A DNA stretch of 49,743 nt from Oscillibacter sp. (GCA_017937405.1 JAGBDS010000029.1:1-49743); one strand, 5' to 3'. Shown: positions 1 to 6,958, counted from the first letter of the stretch. Numbers and translations: made by a program. The notes: generated by a model from the sequence alone, not told the origin.

Positions 1-303
1 GAAGTTAAATCTGTCCTAGCTCCTTGATGTTTCATGGCATCCAGCTTCATCTTGTAGGCAAATGCTCTTTCACTGGGGAGCAGACTTTCCCTCTGTAAGT
101 TGCTGTCAACCATAATAATCGTGGCGGCATCATCGTCCAGAGCACGCACAATGACCGGCATGGTCTCCTTTTCGGCCAACTCACTGGCCCGGTGCCGCCT
201 GTGTCCGGCAACCAGCTCATACCCTCCGTTGGGGTCTGGGCGGGCAATCGCAGGAACCAGCACACCATAAAAAGCGGCGTCAAGGAGGCGTTCTGCCTCC
301 TTG
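1..303 (-). pseudogene. ParB-like nuclease-domain protein, N-terminally truncated remnant
   Basis: Read on the minus strand, the frame encodes a stretch typical of the ParB/Spo0J/Noc N-terminal domain: GVLVPAIARP, then ELVAGHRRHRASEL (the GHRR box), then MVDSNLQRESLLPSERAFAY. These match the partition-protein copies carried by clostridial integrative elements. The part before GVLVPAI, which should hold the first 50 or so residues and a start codon, is not recognisable. The reading frame runs into the antisense of the next gene, which has its own good ribosome binding site at about 318-323. The C-terminal part lies beyond the left edge. I read it as a gene beheaded by a rearrangement near position 300. 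It points away from its neighbour, which is unusual for such modules. Confidence 0.6.
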
Positions 304-332
304 CGCCGACTATGATTGGAGGTTTCATACAA

Positions 333-1328
333 ATGACGGAAAACAATGCGCGAATCATCCCTACGATCAATGCGGTAGACAACTTCAACCCTGCGGACTT
401 TACACGGCAGTTGCCCAATGAGGATGGCACTATGAGTCTTTATTTGGATGTCAAGTACCGGCTCCTTTGGTTCCGGCTCCACAGACCCAACGGGAAGATC
501 GACTCCGAGATCATCCATGTGGATGATAAATCGGCGGTGGTCTGCTGCAAGCTGTATGCGGATCGAGGCGATGCCCTGGATCAGTATGTGGCGAAGTCCA
601 GTGCCCAGAGATTTGTGACCCAGGAACGCTTTGGTGACCGCTATCTTGAAACGGCGGAAACCGCAGCGATGGGCCGAGTGCTTGCCGCTGCCGGATACGG
701 TACGCAGTTCTGCGGCGCTGCTGATATGTTTGGCGATATTATGGTGGATGCGCCTGTGGATCTCGGTGCAGTTGAAGAAGACTGTTCCGAAGAGCCGGGA
801 GTGGCAAGCCAGGTCAAACATGAAACGAAGCAGACCGGAACTGCTCAAACGGCTGCCACGGTTTCTATGCCGCAGCCGGCACCTGCTACTGCCCCAGCCC
901 CTGCTGCTGCTCCTAAAAAGCAGGAGCCTGTCACGCTGGAGGACTATCTGAACTCCATGACGCTGGAAGAGGCAAAGAATGTGCGTATTGATGTTGGCTA
1001 TCTAACTGAAGGTGTCATGAAGGCAGATATTGCTCAGTATCTATCGAATGCACTTGGCCAACCCAGATGCTTTATTGGCCTAACTGGAGTGGGCAATATC
1101 AATCAGTTCCGTAGACTGCTCAAGGAATTGGCCACCGTTCATATCAACCGGATCATTGTCGCTTTCGACATGGATGCCCTGATCAATGAAAATGTGCGGA
1201 ATGCACGACAGCGGGTATTACAGGAAGGCAGCGATGCCGGATTTGAGATGACACCAATTGCCTGGGATGAAAAATACAAAGGGATTGATGACCTGCTGCT
1301 CTCTTTCAAGGAGGCAAGGGCATCATAA
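333..1328 (+). CDS. Chimeric element protein: DNA-annealing/RecT-like conserved N-part fused to TOPRIM/DUF3854-like C-part
   Basis: The start ATG at 333 follows GGAGG at 318-322; the upstream in-frame extension is antisense to parB and unlikely to be coding. Residues 1-110 resemble a conserved protein of clostridial integrative elements (SLYLDVKYRLLWFRL, then ETAAMGRVLAAAGYGTQF). A Pro/Ala-rich linker follows (about 165-190), then TLEEAKNVRIDVG. At about residue 222 the sequence switches to YLTEGVMKADIAQYLS, FIGLTGV and IIVAFDMDALINENV, resembling the TOPRIM-like DUF3854 domain of element primases, including the Asp pair in FDMD and KGIDDLLL near the end. In related elements I recall these as parts of separate proteins, so this is probably an in-frame deletion fusion. 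Function is inferred only: DNA replication or maintenance of the element. Confidence 0.6.
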   Translation: MTENNARIIPTINAVDNFNPADFTRQLPNEDGTMSLYLDVKYRLLWFRLHRPNGKIDSEIIHVDDKSAVVCCKLYADRGDALDQYVAKSSAQRFVTQERFGDRYLETAETAAMGRVLAAAGYGTQFCGAADMFGDIMVDAPVDLGAVEEDCSEEPGVASQVKHETKQTGTAQTAATVSMPQPAPATAPAPAAAPKKQEPVTLEDYLNSMTLEEAKNVRIDVGYLTEGVMKADIAQYLSNALGQPRCFIGLTGVGNINQFRRLLKELATVHINRIIVAFDMDALINENVRNARQRVLQEGSDAGFEMTPIAWDEKYKGIDDLLLSFKEARAS

Positions 1329-1393
1329 AATCAGTAAGGTCGCTGTTGCACTTCATGAGCAACGGCGACCTTTTTGCGGAGATGACGACTGAT

Positions 1394-1573
1394 ATGACTG
1401 TGAAAGATATATTAAGCTTCCCAAGCGGGCTCTACACCAGCGGTGATCTTGTGATTATGCGCCAGAAAGGAATAGGCTTCTTGATCATGGAAGAGACACA
1501 TCATAACTGGGTGGAGTTACGCAGATATGATGAAGCTGGTCTATTGACCGAGGTAACTTATGAACGAGCGTGA
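1394..1573 (+). CDS. Small hypothetical protein of the integrative-element relic
   Basis: A 59-residue protein if translation begins at ATG 1394, which has GGAG about 12 bases upstream; an in-frame TTG at 1346 and ATGs at 1355 and 1382 are alternatives. The sequence (MTVKDILSFPSGLYTSGD, ending LTEVTYERA) has no motif I recognise. It has no evident membrane segment or signal peptide. It sits between the chimeric TOPRIM-like gene and the next hypothetical, on the same strand with short gaps, so it is probably co-transcribed with them. Base composition is AT-richer than the chromosome to the right. Confidence 0.5.
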   Translation: MTVKDILSFPSGLYTSGDLVIMRQKGIGFLIMEETHHNWVELRRYDEAGLLTEVTYERA

Positions 1574-1587
1574 AAGGAATTGATGGA

Positions 1588-2094
1588 ATGAATACGAAAA
1601 TCAACTATTTATATCGTGACGCTGATAACTACAAAGTCCACAATGAGTGCGTTGTCCAAGGAACTATTTCCGCTGAACAAATCGCTGTTATCCTGGAATG
1701 TTTGGATGAAGGAGAATACTTTATCCCCCATCTGGTGGGCCTGCCGGAGAAACGGTTTGATACCTTTGATCCGCAGGTCGATCATCCGTATTTTGAGTTG
1801 TCGGAGGATAGCTTTGCGGAAACGATGGAGTCGGAAACTGTCGAAGTTCAGGTAGATGAACTCGTATCAGCGTTTTTGTGCTGCAAGGGGAAATGGGAGC
1901 AAATTGACCCGGATCGGACGATGGAATTGCTGAACATACTCATTGATGAAAAAGTCAATGATGAAGGCGGCCATGGATATCGGGTTGTTGAGAGATTAGT
2001 GGAACTAGGCTTCTCCAAAAAGGAACTCATGGTTCTGAAGTTTGCTGAGAGCGACATCGACCGCGCAATGCAGGAGGGCAAAGAAAATGTTTGA
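1588..2094 (+). CDS. Conserved integrative-element hypothetical protein
   Basis: 168 residues from ATG 1588, chosen because AAAGGA lies nine bases upstream; a GTG at 1570 would add six residues. The N-terminal half (INYLYRDADNYKVHNE, EYFIPHLVGLPEKRF, VDHPYFELSED) resembles a protein common in mobile elements of gut Clostridia. The C-terminal half (YRVVERLVELGFSKKELMVL) resembles a helical segment I associate with other small element proteins, so this gene too could be a join of two. It is acidic and soluble, with no catalytic motif visible. The stop overlaps the next start, indicating translational coupling. No function can be assigned. Confidence 0.6.
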   Translation: MNTKINYLYRDADNYKVHNECVVQGTISAEQIAVILECLDEGEYFIPHLVGLPEKRFDTFDPQVDHPYFELSEDSFAETMESETVEVQVDELVSAFLCCKGKWEQIDPDRTMELLNILIDEKVNDEGGHGYRVVERLVELGFSKKELMVLKFAESDIDRAMQEGKENV

Positions 2095-2317
2095 AATCTA
2101 CTTTTCTGACCTGACACCGGAGGCACAAGAGCGTTTCTTGGCCTCCTGTGGCCTTTCCAACGCTGCTGAGGGCAATTATGATGTGTTCCCGATAACAGCC
2201 ATCCCCACTCCGGAAATGGACAGGGAGAGCGCAGGAACAAGCGAAAACGGGGCCTGTAATGAGGAATCTACCAAAGCCTCAGATATTGTGGAATGGGAGG
2301 AACCCTGGCATGAATGA
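2087..2317 (+). CDS. Small acidic hypothetical protein
   Basis: 76 residues from ATG 2087, which overlaps the end of the preceding gene by eight bases and is preceded by GGAGGG. The N-terminus (MFEIYFSDLTPEAQERFLA) resembles the opening of small proteins in clostridial integrative elements. The rest is acidic and low in complexity (TPEMDRESAGTSENG) and looks disordered. The stop at 2315-2317 overlaps the start of the next gene, so the three hypotheticals form a coupled set. Function unknown. Confidence 0.55.
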   Translation: MFEIYFSDLTPEAQERFLASCGLSNAAEGNYDVFPITAIPTPEMDRESAGTSENGACNEESTKASDIVEWEEPWHE

Positions 2318-2681
2318 AGTCAAACACGAGCGATTTCGGCGTATTGTCGAAAAGAGAATGACGGGCATCATCAAGGATCTAAAGAAACTCGGGAATTGCG
2401 CTGAGCCAGCATCGTATGAGTACACGGAAAGAGAAGCAGAGCAAATAATTGCGGAGCTTGAATTACAGATTTTTCACCTCCGGGAGCGGTTCGCCGGCAG
2501 AAAGCGGTTCTCGTTGAGAAACGAGGACAATACAGCCAACGACACACCAGATAACGCGGCTTCCTTTGAAGTTGATTGCGGGGTTGGCGTTATTGTAGTT
2601 GATGAACTCCTGAGCGGCCCCCATCCTGGAGTAAGAGTATTCTTCAAACTCCCTGATTGTAACCGTCCCGAAGAAAACTAA
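2310..2681 (+). CDS. Hypothetical protein, partly coiled, of the element relic
   Basis: 123 residues from ATG 2310, chosen because GGGAGG lies about nine bases upstream and the start overlaps the previous stop by eight bases. Residues 5-70 are basic and helical (RRIVEKRMTGIIKDLKKLGN, EREAEQIIAELELQIFHLRE). They resemble a small element protein that I recall from the same mobile-element family. The tail (FEVDCGVGVIVVDELLSG) is different in character and may be a separate module joined by deletion. No signal peptide or membrane segment. Function unknown. Confidence 0.5.
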   Translation: MNEVKHERFRRIVEKRMTGIIKDLKKLGNCAEPASYEYTEREAEQIIAELELQIFHLRERFAGRKRFSLRNEDNTANDTPDNAASFEVDCGVGVIVVDELLSGPHPGVRVFFKLPDCNRPEEN

Positions 2682-2788
2682 TTTGAACTTATTTGCCATT
2701 AGGGGGTTTCATTTGCCCCACCTTTTTCTCCATTTATAGTGAAGGGGCATTTGCCCACAAATCCATTTTTTTGAAGGAGCAAATTACG
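2682..2788 (+). promoter_or_regulatory. Control region of the excisionase-like gene with direct repeats
   Basis: This gap contains two direct copies of CATTTGCCC about 40 bases apart (near 2709 and 2749), one preceded by GGGG. A GGGCATTTGCCC inverted repeat lies at the second copy. GAAGGAGC at 2773-2780 is the ribosome binding site of the HTH gene. Repeats of this kind upstream of a small HTH protein could be its operator or recombination-directionality sites; that is inference. Confidence 0.3.
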
Positions 2789-3010
2789 ATGGAACTGTTT
2801 AACCGAAGAGAGACGGCAGCCATTCTTGGAGTATCGCTAACTACCTTGGATAAAATGCGTGAGAACAAGAAAATCGGATACTATCAGTCCTGCCCAGGCG
2901 GTAAGGTTCAGTTTACCAGAAAACACATTGAACAATACTGGGAGCGGATTGAGAGTGAGCCGCGAGAGAAGTATGCGAGGAAGCCTAAGAAGGCAAAACT
3001 GATTTTTTAA
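2789..3010 (+). CDS. Excisionase-like helix-turn-helix DNA-binding protein
   Basis: 73 residues from ATG 2789 after GAAGGAGC. The pattern RRETAAILGVSLTTLDKMR, then QFTRKHIEQYWER, is that of the MerR-like winged helix of excisionase (Xis) and 'DNA-binding domain, excisionase family' proteins: a first helix, a turn, a recognition helix, a wing, then a helix. The C-terminus is Lys-rich (YARKPKKAKLIF). In integrative elements such proteins steer the integrase towards excision or regulate the element. No integrase gene remains in the window. A strong terminator follows six bases after the stop. Confidence 0.75.
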   Translation: MELFNRRETAAILGVSLTTLDKMRENKKIGYYQSCPGGKVQFTRKHIEQYWERIESEPREKYARKPKKAKLIF

Positions 3011-3016
3011 TGGAGT

Positions 3017-3055
3017 GGGCCGTTGCAGAATGCCAAATTCTGCAACGGCCCTTTT
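3017..3055 (+). terminator. Rho-independent terminator after the element gene string
   Basis: A perfect 15-bp stem (3017-3031 with 3037-3051, 5' arm GGGCCGTTGCAGAAT) and a five-base loop are followed by TTTTT. It ends transcription of the string that stops at 3010. Confidence 0.9.
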
Positions 3056-3199
3056 TCTGCGCTCAAATTCTGTTTTCAGATGGGGGACGATCATTCGAGA
3101 TTCAGAGCGAAGAACAAACCATTGCTCATTATCCATAGAACGCAGGATGAAGAAAAACAGAGTCGTGATTAGATGTGCGGATACCAATTTCTGGGCGGT

Positions 3200-3266
3200 T
3201 TTCCCACCGCAAATTTAACCTCAAACCCTCAAAAAAAGGCTTCCCACCGCAAATTTAACCTCAAAA
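3200..3266. repeat. Near-perfect direct repeat of about 24 bp, 40-bp period
   Basis: The sequence TTCCCACCGCAAATTTAACC followed by TCAAA occurs at about 3202-3226 and again at about 3241-3265. Read on the minus strand both copies encode FEVKFAVG; the left copy continues KPPRNWYPHI and then a stop, which looks like the end of a lost coding sequence. It lies at the boundary between the element relic and the core rpsI region, so it may be an attachment-site core or a scar of deletion. The rest of 3056-3407 holds no gene. Confidence 0.6.
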
Positions 3267-3286
3267 ATTGTGCTATAAAAGGTTAC

Positions 3287-3315
3287 GCACCACAATATAT
3301 TGTGGTGTGCTTTTT
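3287..3315 (+). terminator. Palindromic terminator-like hairpin
   Basis: 3288-3307 is a perfect 20-base palindrome (arm CACCACAATA) followed by TGC and TTTTT. It would act as a plus-strand terminator near the boundary of the accessory region. Confidence 0.6.
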
Positions 3316-3361
3316 GAAAAAATAGACCCCTTAGATTTAGGTATCGTAACTTTTGACATAA

Positions 3362-3392
3362 GAAAACCCCGGAAAACCGAAGTTTTCCGGGG
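3362..3392 (-). terminator. Terminator of rplM-rpsI
   Basis: On the minus strand an 11-bp stem (CCCCGGAAAAC) closes a UUCG tetraloop and is followed by TTTTCTT. It lies 15 bases after the rpsI stop. Confidence 0.9.
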
Positions 3393-3407
3393 TAACTGAT
3401 AACAAAA

Positions 3408-3812
3408 TCAGCGCTTGGAGAACTGGGGAGCACGACGGGCGGCTTTCAGGCCGTACTTCTTACGCTCCTTCATACGAGGATCGCGGGTCAGGAAACCGGC
3501 CTTCTTCAGGATGGGACGGTTGTCCTCGCTGGCCAGCAGCAGGGCACGGGAGATGCCGTGGCGCAGGGCGCCGGCCTGACCGGAGACGCCGCCGCCGGTG
3601 ACGGTGGCAACGATGTCCATCTTGCCGGTGTTGCCGGTGGCCTCCAGAGGCTGACGGACGACCATCTTCAGGGTATCCAGACCGAAGTAATCGTCGATGT
3701 CACGGCCGTTGATGGTGATGGAACCGGTGCCGTTGGGGAACAGATGGACGCGGGCCACGGAGGACTTCCGGCGGCCGGTGCCATACAGATAGGGCTTCTT
3801 AGACTGATACAT
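3408..3812 (-). CDS. rpsI: 30S ribosomal protein S9 (uS9)
   Basis: 134 residues, close to the family's usual 130. The protein carries the S9 signature [20 protein letters not shown] at the N-terminus, a central [19 protein letters not shown] segment, and the basic tail [22 protein letters not shown] whose last Lys-Arg reaches the P-site tRNA in the 30S head. The start follows AAGGAGGAG. It lies 14 bases downstream of rplM, the usual bacterial order, and is followed by a terminator, so the two form one transcript. Identification is certain from the sequence. Confidence 0.98.
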   Translation of the reverse strand: MYQSKKPYLYGTGRRKSSVARVHLFPNGTGSITINGRDIDDYFGLDTLKMVVRQPLEATGNTGKMDIVATVTGGGVSGQAGALRHGISRALLLASEDNRPILKKAGFLTRDPRMKERKKYGLKAARRAPQFSKR

Positions 3813-3826
3813 TCTCTTACTCCTCC

Positions 3827-4258
3827 TTATTCGACGTCCAGAGCGACGGGCTTCTGGGCCTGCTGCTCGTAGTTGGCGTCAGCATAGATGTGCAGGCGCT
3901 TCAGAGAATCCTTGGAAACGGTGTTCCGGGGCATCATGCCGCGGATAGCGACGCGCATGGCGACGTCGGGCTTCTCCTGCATCAGGATGCGGTAGGGGGT
4001 CTCCTTCAGGCCGCCGACCCAACCGGAGTGGGTGCGGTAGATCTTCTGGGTGCCCTTCTTGCCGGTCAGGACAGCCTTGCCGGCGTTGATGATGATGACG
4101 TTGTCGCCGCAGTCAGCGTGGGGAGTGTAGGTGACTTTGCCTTTGCCGCGCAGCAGGTCAGCAGCCCGGACAGCGGTCTTGCCCAGGGGCTTACCGGCGG
4201 CGTCCAGGATGTACCACTTACGCTCAATGTTGGCCTTGTTTGCCATAAAAGTGGACAT
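3827..4258 (-). CDS. rplM: 50S ribosomal protein L13 (uL13)
   Basis: 143 residues, normal length. Hallmarks: [18 protein letters not shown] near the N-terminus, the [22 protein letters not shown] segment, the [10 protein letters not shown] block, and [22 protein letters not shown]. It is an early assembly protein of the large subunit. The start ATG at 4258 follows ACGGAGG; an internal Met five codons later is possible. It is the first gene of the rplM-rpsI transcript with a strong promoter about 75 bases upstream. Confidence 0.98.
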   Translation of the reverse strand: MSTFMANKANIERKWYILDAAGKPLGKTAVRAADLLRGKGKVTYTPHADCGDNVIIINAGKAVLTGKKGTQKIYRTHSGWVGGLKETPYRILMQEKPDVAMRVAIRGMMPRNTVSKDSLKRLHIYADANYEQQAQKPVALDVE

Positions 4259-4262
4259 GGTG

Positions 4263-4328
4263 TTTCCTCCGTATCATATATTTGCATGTGCTTTACAAAT
4301 CAAGTGCTCCGGGGTAAAATCGGAGCAA
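4263..4328 (-). ncRNA. Short 5' leader of rplM, possible L13-leader hairpin
   Basis: The minus-strand leader between the predicted promoter and rplM contains GCTCCG, a nine-base loop and CGGAGC, followed by the ribosome binding site. Several Firmicutes rplM transcripts carry a small autoregulatory leader (Rfam L13_leader); I see a hairpin in the right place but cannot confirm the family match. Confidence 0.35.
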
Positions 4329-4333
4329 GGATA

Positions 4334-4362
4334 CTTATACCACAGGGGACAAAGGATGTCAA
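4334..4362 (-). promoter_or_regulatory. Sigma-A-type promoter of rplM-rpsI
   Basis: On the minus strand TTGACA (4357-4362) is separated by 17 bases from TATAAG (4334-4339), nearly consensus for a highly expressed ribosomal-protein operon. Confidence 0.8.
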
Positions 4363-4460
4363 TAAGAATTTGATTTACTCCGTGGAAAGCTCTTGATTTC
4401 TTTGAATATCTTCGTTTATCTCGCAAATACTCACAATTTACTTTCGGAATTTTAAGGAAC

Positions 4461-4489
4461 AAAAAATCGGAGGGAGAATCCTCCCTCCG
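4461..4489 (-). terminator. Terminator of yaaL-bofA
   Basis: Nine-bp stem CGGAGGGAG with a four-base loop (4468-4489), followed on the minus strand by ATTTTTT; ten bases beyond the bofA stop. Confidence 0.9.
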
Positions 4490-4499
4490 CACTATGTAA

Positions 4500-4763
4500 C
4501 TATAATACCCATTGTACCAACAGCAGCAGCACGAATCCCGGCAGACCAAGCACGCCGATGACCAGGGCGTTCCACAGGTTCAGCCCCAGTGCAATGCCGG
4601 TGAAGCCGGAGGTCATGCTGACCACCCACAGGGCCAGGAAGCCCAGCAGGGTGTTGCACAGCAGCTTCAGCGCCAGCCGCAGTGGGGTGCGGAATACCCG
4701 GATGAGGGCGATGAGGAAAAAGCCGCCCAGCAGGACGGCGATGACGGTTTGATTCAGGTCCAT
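4500..4763 (-). CDS. bofA: BofA family protein (pro-sigma-K processing inhibitor family)
   Basis: 87 residues, the family's usual size, almost entirely hydrophobic. An N-terminal membrane segment (TVIAVLLGGFFLIALIRVF), a central amphipathic link, and a C-terminal half with LLGFLALWVVSM and the conserved NLWNALVIGVLGLPGFVLLL end. In Bacillus, BofA sits in the outer forespore membrane with SpoIVFA and holds the SpoIVFB protease inactive until the forespore signal arrives. The start is ATG 4763, overlapping the end of yaaL by ten bases; longer upstream readings are shadows. yaaL-bofA adjacency, as in Bacillus, supports the call; recR, usually next to them, is absent here. Confidence 0.9.
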   Translation of the reverse strand: MDLNQTVIAVLLGGFFLIALIRVFRTPLRLALKLLCNTLLGFLALWVVSMTSGFTGIALGLNLWNALVIGVLGLPGFVLLLLVQWVL

Positions 4764-5047
4764 AGGGCATCTCCTTCCTCGTCCTCGCCGCGGGTGCGGC
4801 GGCTCATGGCGCGGCTGAGGGCTGCCGCAGTCTCTGGTTCCCGGGCTTTGATGGCCCGGATGAGATAGTTGCACCGGGCTTTGACGGCGCTGATCTGATA
4901 GACGCAGGATTCCACCAGCTCTGGGTCCAGGGCCTGGTCGAAGCGGCGGTAGGCCAAGGATAATTCACCCTGCGCCTCCTGTAATTCGGCTTTCAGTGCC
5001 AGTAATTCGGGGTCAGGTTTTGATTTCTTGGAAAAAATGGTTCTCAT
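4754..5047 (-). CDS. yaaL: DUF2508 (YaaL) family protein
   Basis: 97 residues, slightly longer than Bacillus YaaL. The conserved pattern is a helical pair: ALKAELQEAQGELSLAYRRF, DLxPELVESCVYQIS-like centre, then ARCNYLIRAIKAREPE. The C-terminal 20 residues are charged (SRRTRGEDEEGD) and probably disordered. Molecular function is not known for the family. It starts after GGGAGGG and is translationally coupled to bofA. The gene pair is conserved across endospore formers, although yaaL itself is not known to be a sporulation gene. Confidence 0.88.
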   Translation of the reverse strand: MRTIFSKKSKPDPELLALKAELQEAQGELSLAYRRFDQALDPELVESCVYQISAVKARCNYLIRAIKAREPETAAALSRAMSRRTRGEDEEGDALWT

Positions 5048-5124
5048 GGATGTCCCTCCCAGTGATACAGCTTATGGGAAGTTTGGACAAATATGCCAGC
5101 TTTTATGCAGCAGGAGGAAACACG

Positions 5125-5577
5125 ATGCGGCAGGAACAGTATATGAAAGAGGCGCTTGCTCTGGCCCGGGAGGCTGCGGCGGCGGGAGAGGTGCCCGTGG
5201 GCTGCGTCATCGTCCGGGAGGGCGAGATCGTGGGCCGGGGCCGGAACCGCCGGGAGGAGAAGCAGGCCACCGCCTCCCACGCGGAGATGGAGGCCATCGC
5301 CCAGGCAAATGAACGCCTCGGCACCTGGCGGCTGGATGACTGCGAGCTGTATGTGACGCTGGAGCCCTGCCCCATGTGCGCAGGAGCCATCCTGAACGCC
5401 CGCATCTGCCGGGTGTGGTATGGCGCCCGGGATGAGGCCATGGGGGCCTGCGGCGGCGTGACGAACTTGTTCATGGAGCAATTCCCCAACCGGCCCGCCC
5501 TGGTGGGCGGCATTCTGGGAGACGAATGCCGGACGGTGCTGGCGGATTTTTTCACGGTGCTGCGGCGGGAAAAATAA
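5125..5577 (+). CDS. tadA: tRNA-specific adenosine deaminase TadA
   Basis: 150 residues, full length. The deaminase zinc site is intact: His52 and catalytic Glu54 in SHAEMEAI, and Cys82/Cys85 in PCPMCAGAI. PVGCVIV and the N-terminal helix are also typical. It converts adenosine-34 to inosine in tRNA-Arg(ACG), an essential step in decoding. The start is ATG 5125, seven bases after AGGAGG; the upstream extension is not coding. It is divergent from yaaL-bofA with about 77 bases between starts. Downstream are only stem-loops, not the SRP RNA or dnaX often found after tadA in Bacillus. Confidence 0.95.
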   Translation: MRQEQYMKEALALAREAAAAGEVPVGCVIVREGEIVGRGRNRREEKQATASHAEMEAIAQANERLGTWRLDDCELYVTLEPCPMCAGAILNARICRVWYGARDEAMGACGGVTNLFMEQFPNRPALVGGILGDECRTVLADFFTVLRREK

Positions 5578-5691
5578 GTTGACATAAAAATATTGCCCGA
5601 TTTAAAACTTTTGTAACAATTAGTGCTGGTTTGGTTAACAACTCTCCTGTATCTTAATACTTGCAAGAGACAAAACTTCTTTTCATCCAAT

Positions 5692-5751
5692 CTTCCAAAA
5701 AATAGCCAACAGGCCAACCTTCGGGTTGGCCTGTTGGCTATTTTTTGGAAG
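5692..5751. terminator. Very long bidirectional hairpin after tadA
   Basis: A perfect 28-bp stem (5692-5719 with 5724-5751) closes a TTCG tetraloop. The arms begin with CTTCCAAAAAATAGCC, so either strand reads a GC-rich stem followed by TTTTTT. It serves as tadA terminator and could also stop the opposing transcript. Confidence 0.85.
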
Positions 5752-5755
5752 CCTT

Positions 5756-5784
5756 CCCATTTCAGCCCACAGGGCTGAAATGGG
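5756..5784. repeat. 13-bp perfect inverted repeat
   Basis: CCCATTTCAGCCC pairs with GGGCTGAAATGGG over a three-base loop. No U-tract follows, so it is not an ordinary terminator; it is part of a hairpin cluster. Confidence 0.7.
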
Positions 5785-5816
5785 CCCGGCGCTTCGCACC
5801 GGGTTTGATCAAAAAG

Positions 5817-5847
5817 AAAGGGAAACCCGCTAAGGTTTCCCTTTTAA
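5817..5847. terminator. Second terminator-like hairpin downstream of tadA
   Basis: AAAGGGAAACC pairs with GGTTTCCCTTT over a six-base loop and is followed by TTAAAC. It may terminate either strand. Confidence 0.65.
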
Positions 5848-6007
5848 ACTATCCCTTCCTTGCGATGACAAGGAGCCATTCCGTGTCGATATGTTGTTCT
5901 TATGAGATCCTTTCAACGGTATTTTGGAAAAATTCCTTAAATTGCGATGCATTTAAAAGACTTTTCTGCACGATTCTTGTCGGCGCCTGTCGAAAAACAG
6001 GTGGCCC

Positions 6008-6892
6008 TTATTCTCCGCTTGTGCTATGATGGACCTCGCAGTTGTCAGGGCGGCACAGACGCAGCAGCAGAAATCCCAGCAGGGTCAGCGCACCGCCCAG
6101 ATACAGCAGAGGGGCGGAAAGATTTGATGCACTGGTATCCGCCAGCGCTGCCAGAGACAGCACCGTAGCGGGAGCCGCGTACAGGGCGAAGCGCCGGGTA
6201 CGGCCTGCCTGGAAGGCGAAGGCGGACAGGCGGTAAAAGCCCAGCGTCAGGAATACCAGAGCCAGCAGCTCGACATAATATGCCTCCAGGGCGGGATTGA
6301 TGGACTCTGCCCGGTAGGTCAGCACCAGCCGGATCACCAGCGCCGCCGGGGCGACGAGCAGGATCGTTCCGGGAACGGGCTTGCGGCCCTCCCGGGGGCG
6401 GCAGGCCGTCACGGTCAGGAGCAGTCCGGCGGCGGAGGCCAGGGACAGCAGACCCATCAGCAGCATGGCTTTCTGGGAGAAGACGGGGCCGGGGACCCAA
6501 ACCTCCATGTCAGCGGTCAGCACGTAGGCGTCACCCAGACCCGGTGCGCCGGGCAGGGCGATGCCCAGCCCCTGGGCCAGGTCCGTCAGACCGGACAGGG
6601 CAATGAGCAGTACGCCCATTACCGGCAGCATCAGCAGCTTGGGCTCGGTGGTGGAAAAGTCTGCGGGAAAGGCGGGGCCGGGGTCCTGCTCCTTGGGCAG
6701 TTTTCCCGCCAGGACGCACAGTGCCGCCGCCAGAAGCACCAGCAGGACGACCAATATAAGTCCGGGGATATTGCCGGGAATGGGCAGGCCGGTGTCCGGC
6801 TCGAAGCCGGTGCGGTTTTGCAGCAGCCGCAGGAGGAACGCCGCGGCGCCGCCCAAAACGGACAGCGCGGGCAGGACGAGATTTTTTTTCAT
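6008..6892 (-). CDS. Polytopic integral membrane protein of unknown function
   Basis: 294 residues from ATG 6892 after AAAGGG; the upstream in-frame region is not coding. About eight hydrophobic segments are visible, for example LVLPALSVLGGAAAFLLRLL, LILVVLLVLLAAALCVLAG, LMLPVMGVLLIALSGL, and LLYLGGALTLLGFLLLRLC near the end, with short loops. I see no transporter or enzyme motif and cannot place it in a family. It has its own predicted promoter, is divergent from spoIID and convergent with tadA. A role in envelope or sporulation would be guesswork. Confidence 0.8.
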   Translation of the reverse strand: MKKNLVLPALSVLGGAAAFLLRLLQNRTGFEPDTGLPIPGNIPGLILVVLLVLLAAALCVLAGKLPKEQDPGPAFPADFSTTEPKLLMLPVMGVLLIALSGLTDLAQGLGIALPGAPGLGDAYVLTADMEVWVPGPVFSQKAMLLMGLLSLASAAGLLLTVTACRPREGRKPVPGTILLVAPAALVIRLVLTYRAESINPALEAYYVELLALVFLTLGFYRLSAFAFQAGRTRRFALYAAPATVLSLAALADTSASNLSAPLLYLGGALTLLGFLLLRLCRPDNCEVHHSTSGE

Positions 6893-6929
6893 ATCAAAAC
6901 GACCCTTTCGGATAATCAATGCGGCTAAC

Positions 6930-6958
6930 AGTATAGCATGATTCCCGGCGTTTGTCCA
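6930..6958 (-). promoter_or_regulatory. Promoter of the 294-residue membrane protein
   Basis: Minus strand: TGGACA (6953-6958), 17-base spacer, TATACT (6930-6935), about 37 bases before the start codon. Confidence 0.6.

Larger units (their letters stand above)
5578..6007. other. Gene-free, stem-loop-rich interval between tadA and a convergent membrane-protein gene
   Basis: This 430-base gap holds no plausible gene. TTGACA at about 5580 is followed 17 bases later by only a poor -10. Three strong hairpins lie side by side (5692-5751, 5756-5784, 5817-5844), with CCCGGCGCTTCGCACCGGG between the last two. The remaining 5850-6007 shows no structure I can name. The composition of the middle block resembles the hairpin blocks found near uvrB and the tRNA genes. 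Confidence 0.6.

Noticed and set aside
47-430. A 127-residue minus-strand ORF at the left edge
   Set aside because: The recognisable ParB residues lie in a different minus-strand frame; this one is a shadow.
5578-5690. SRP RNA or another stable RNA after tadA, as in Bacillus
   Set aside because: The conserved GGAAGGAAGCAG-type core is absent; only hairpins are present.
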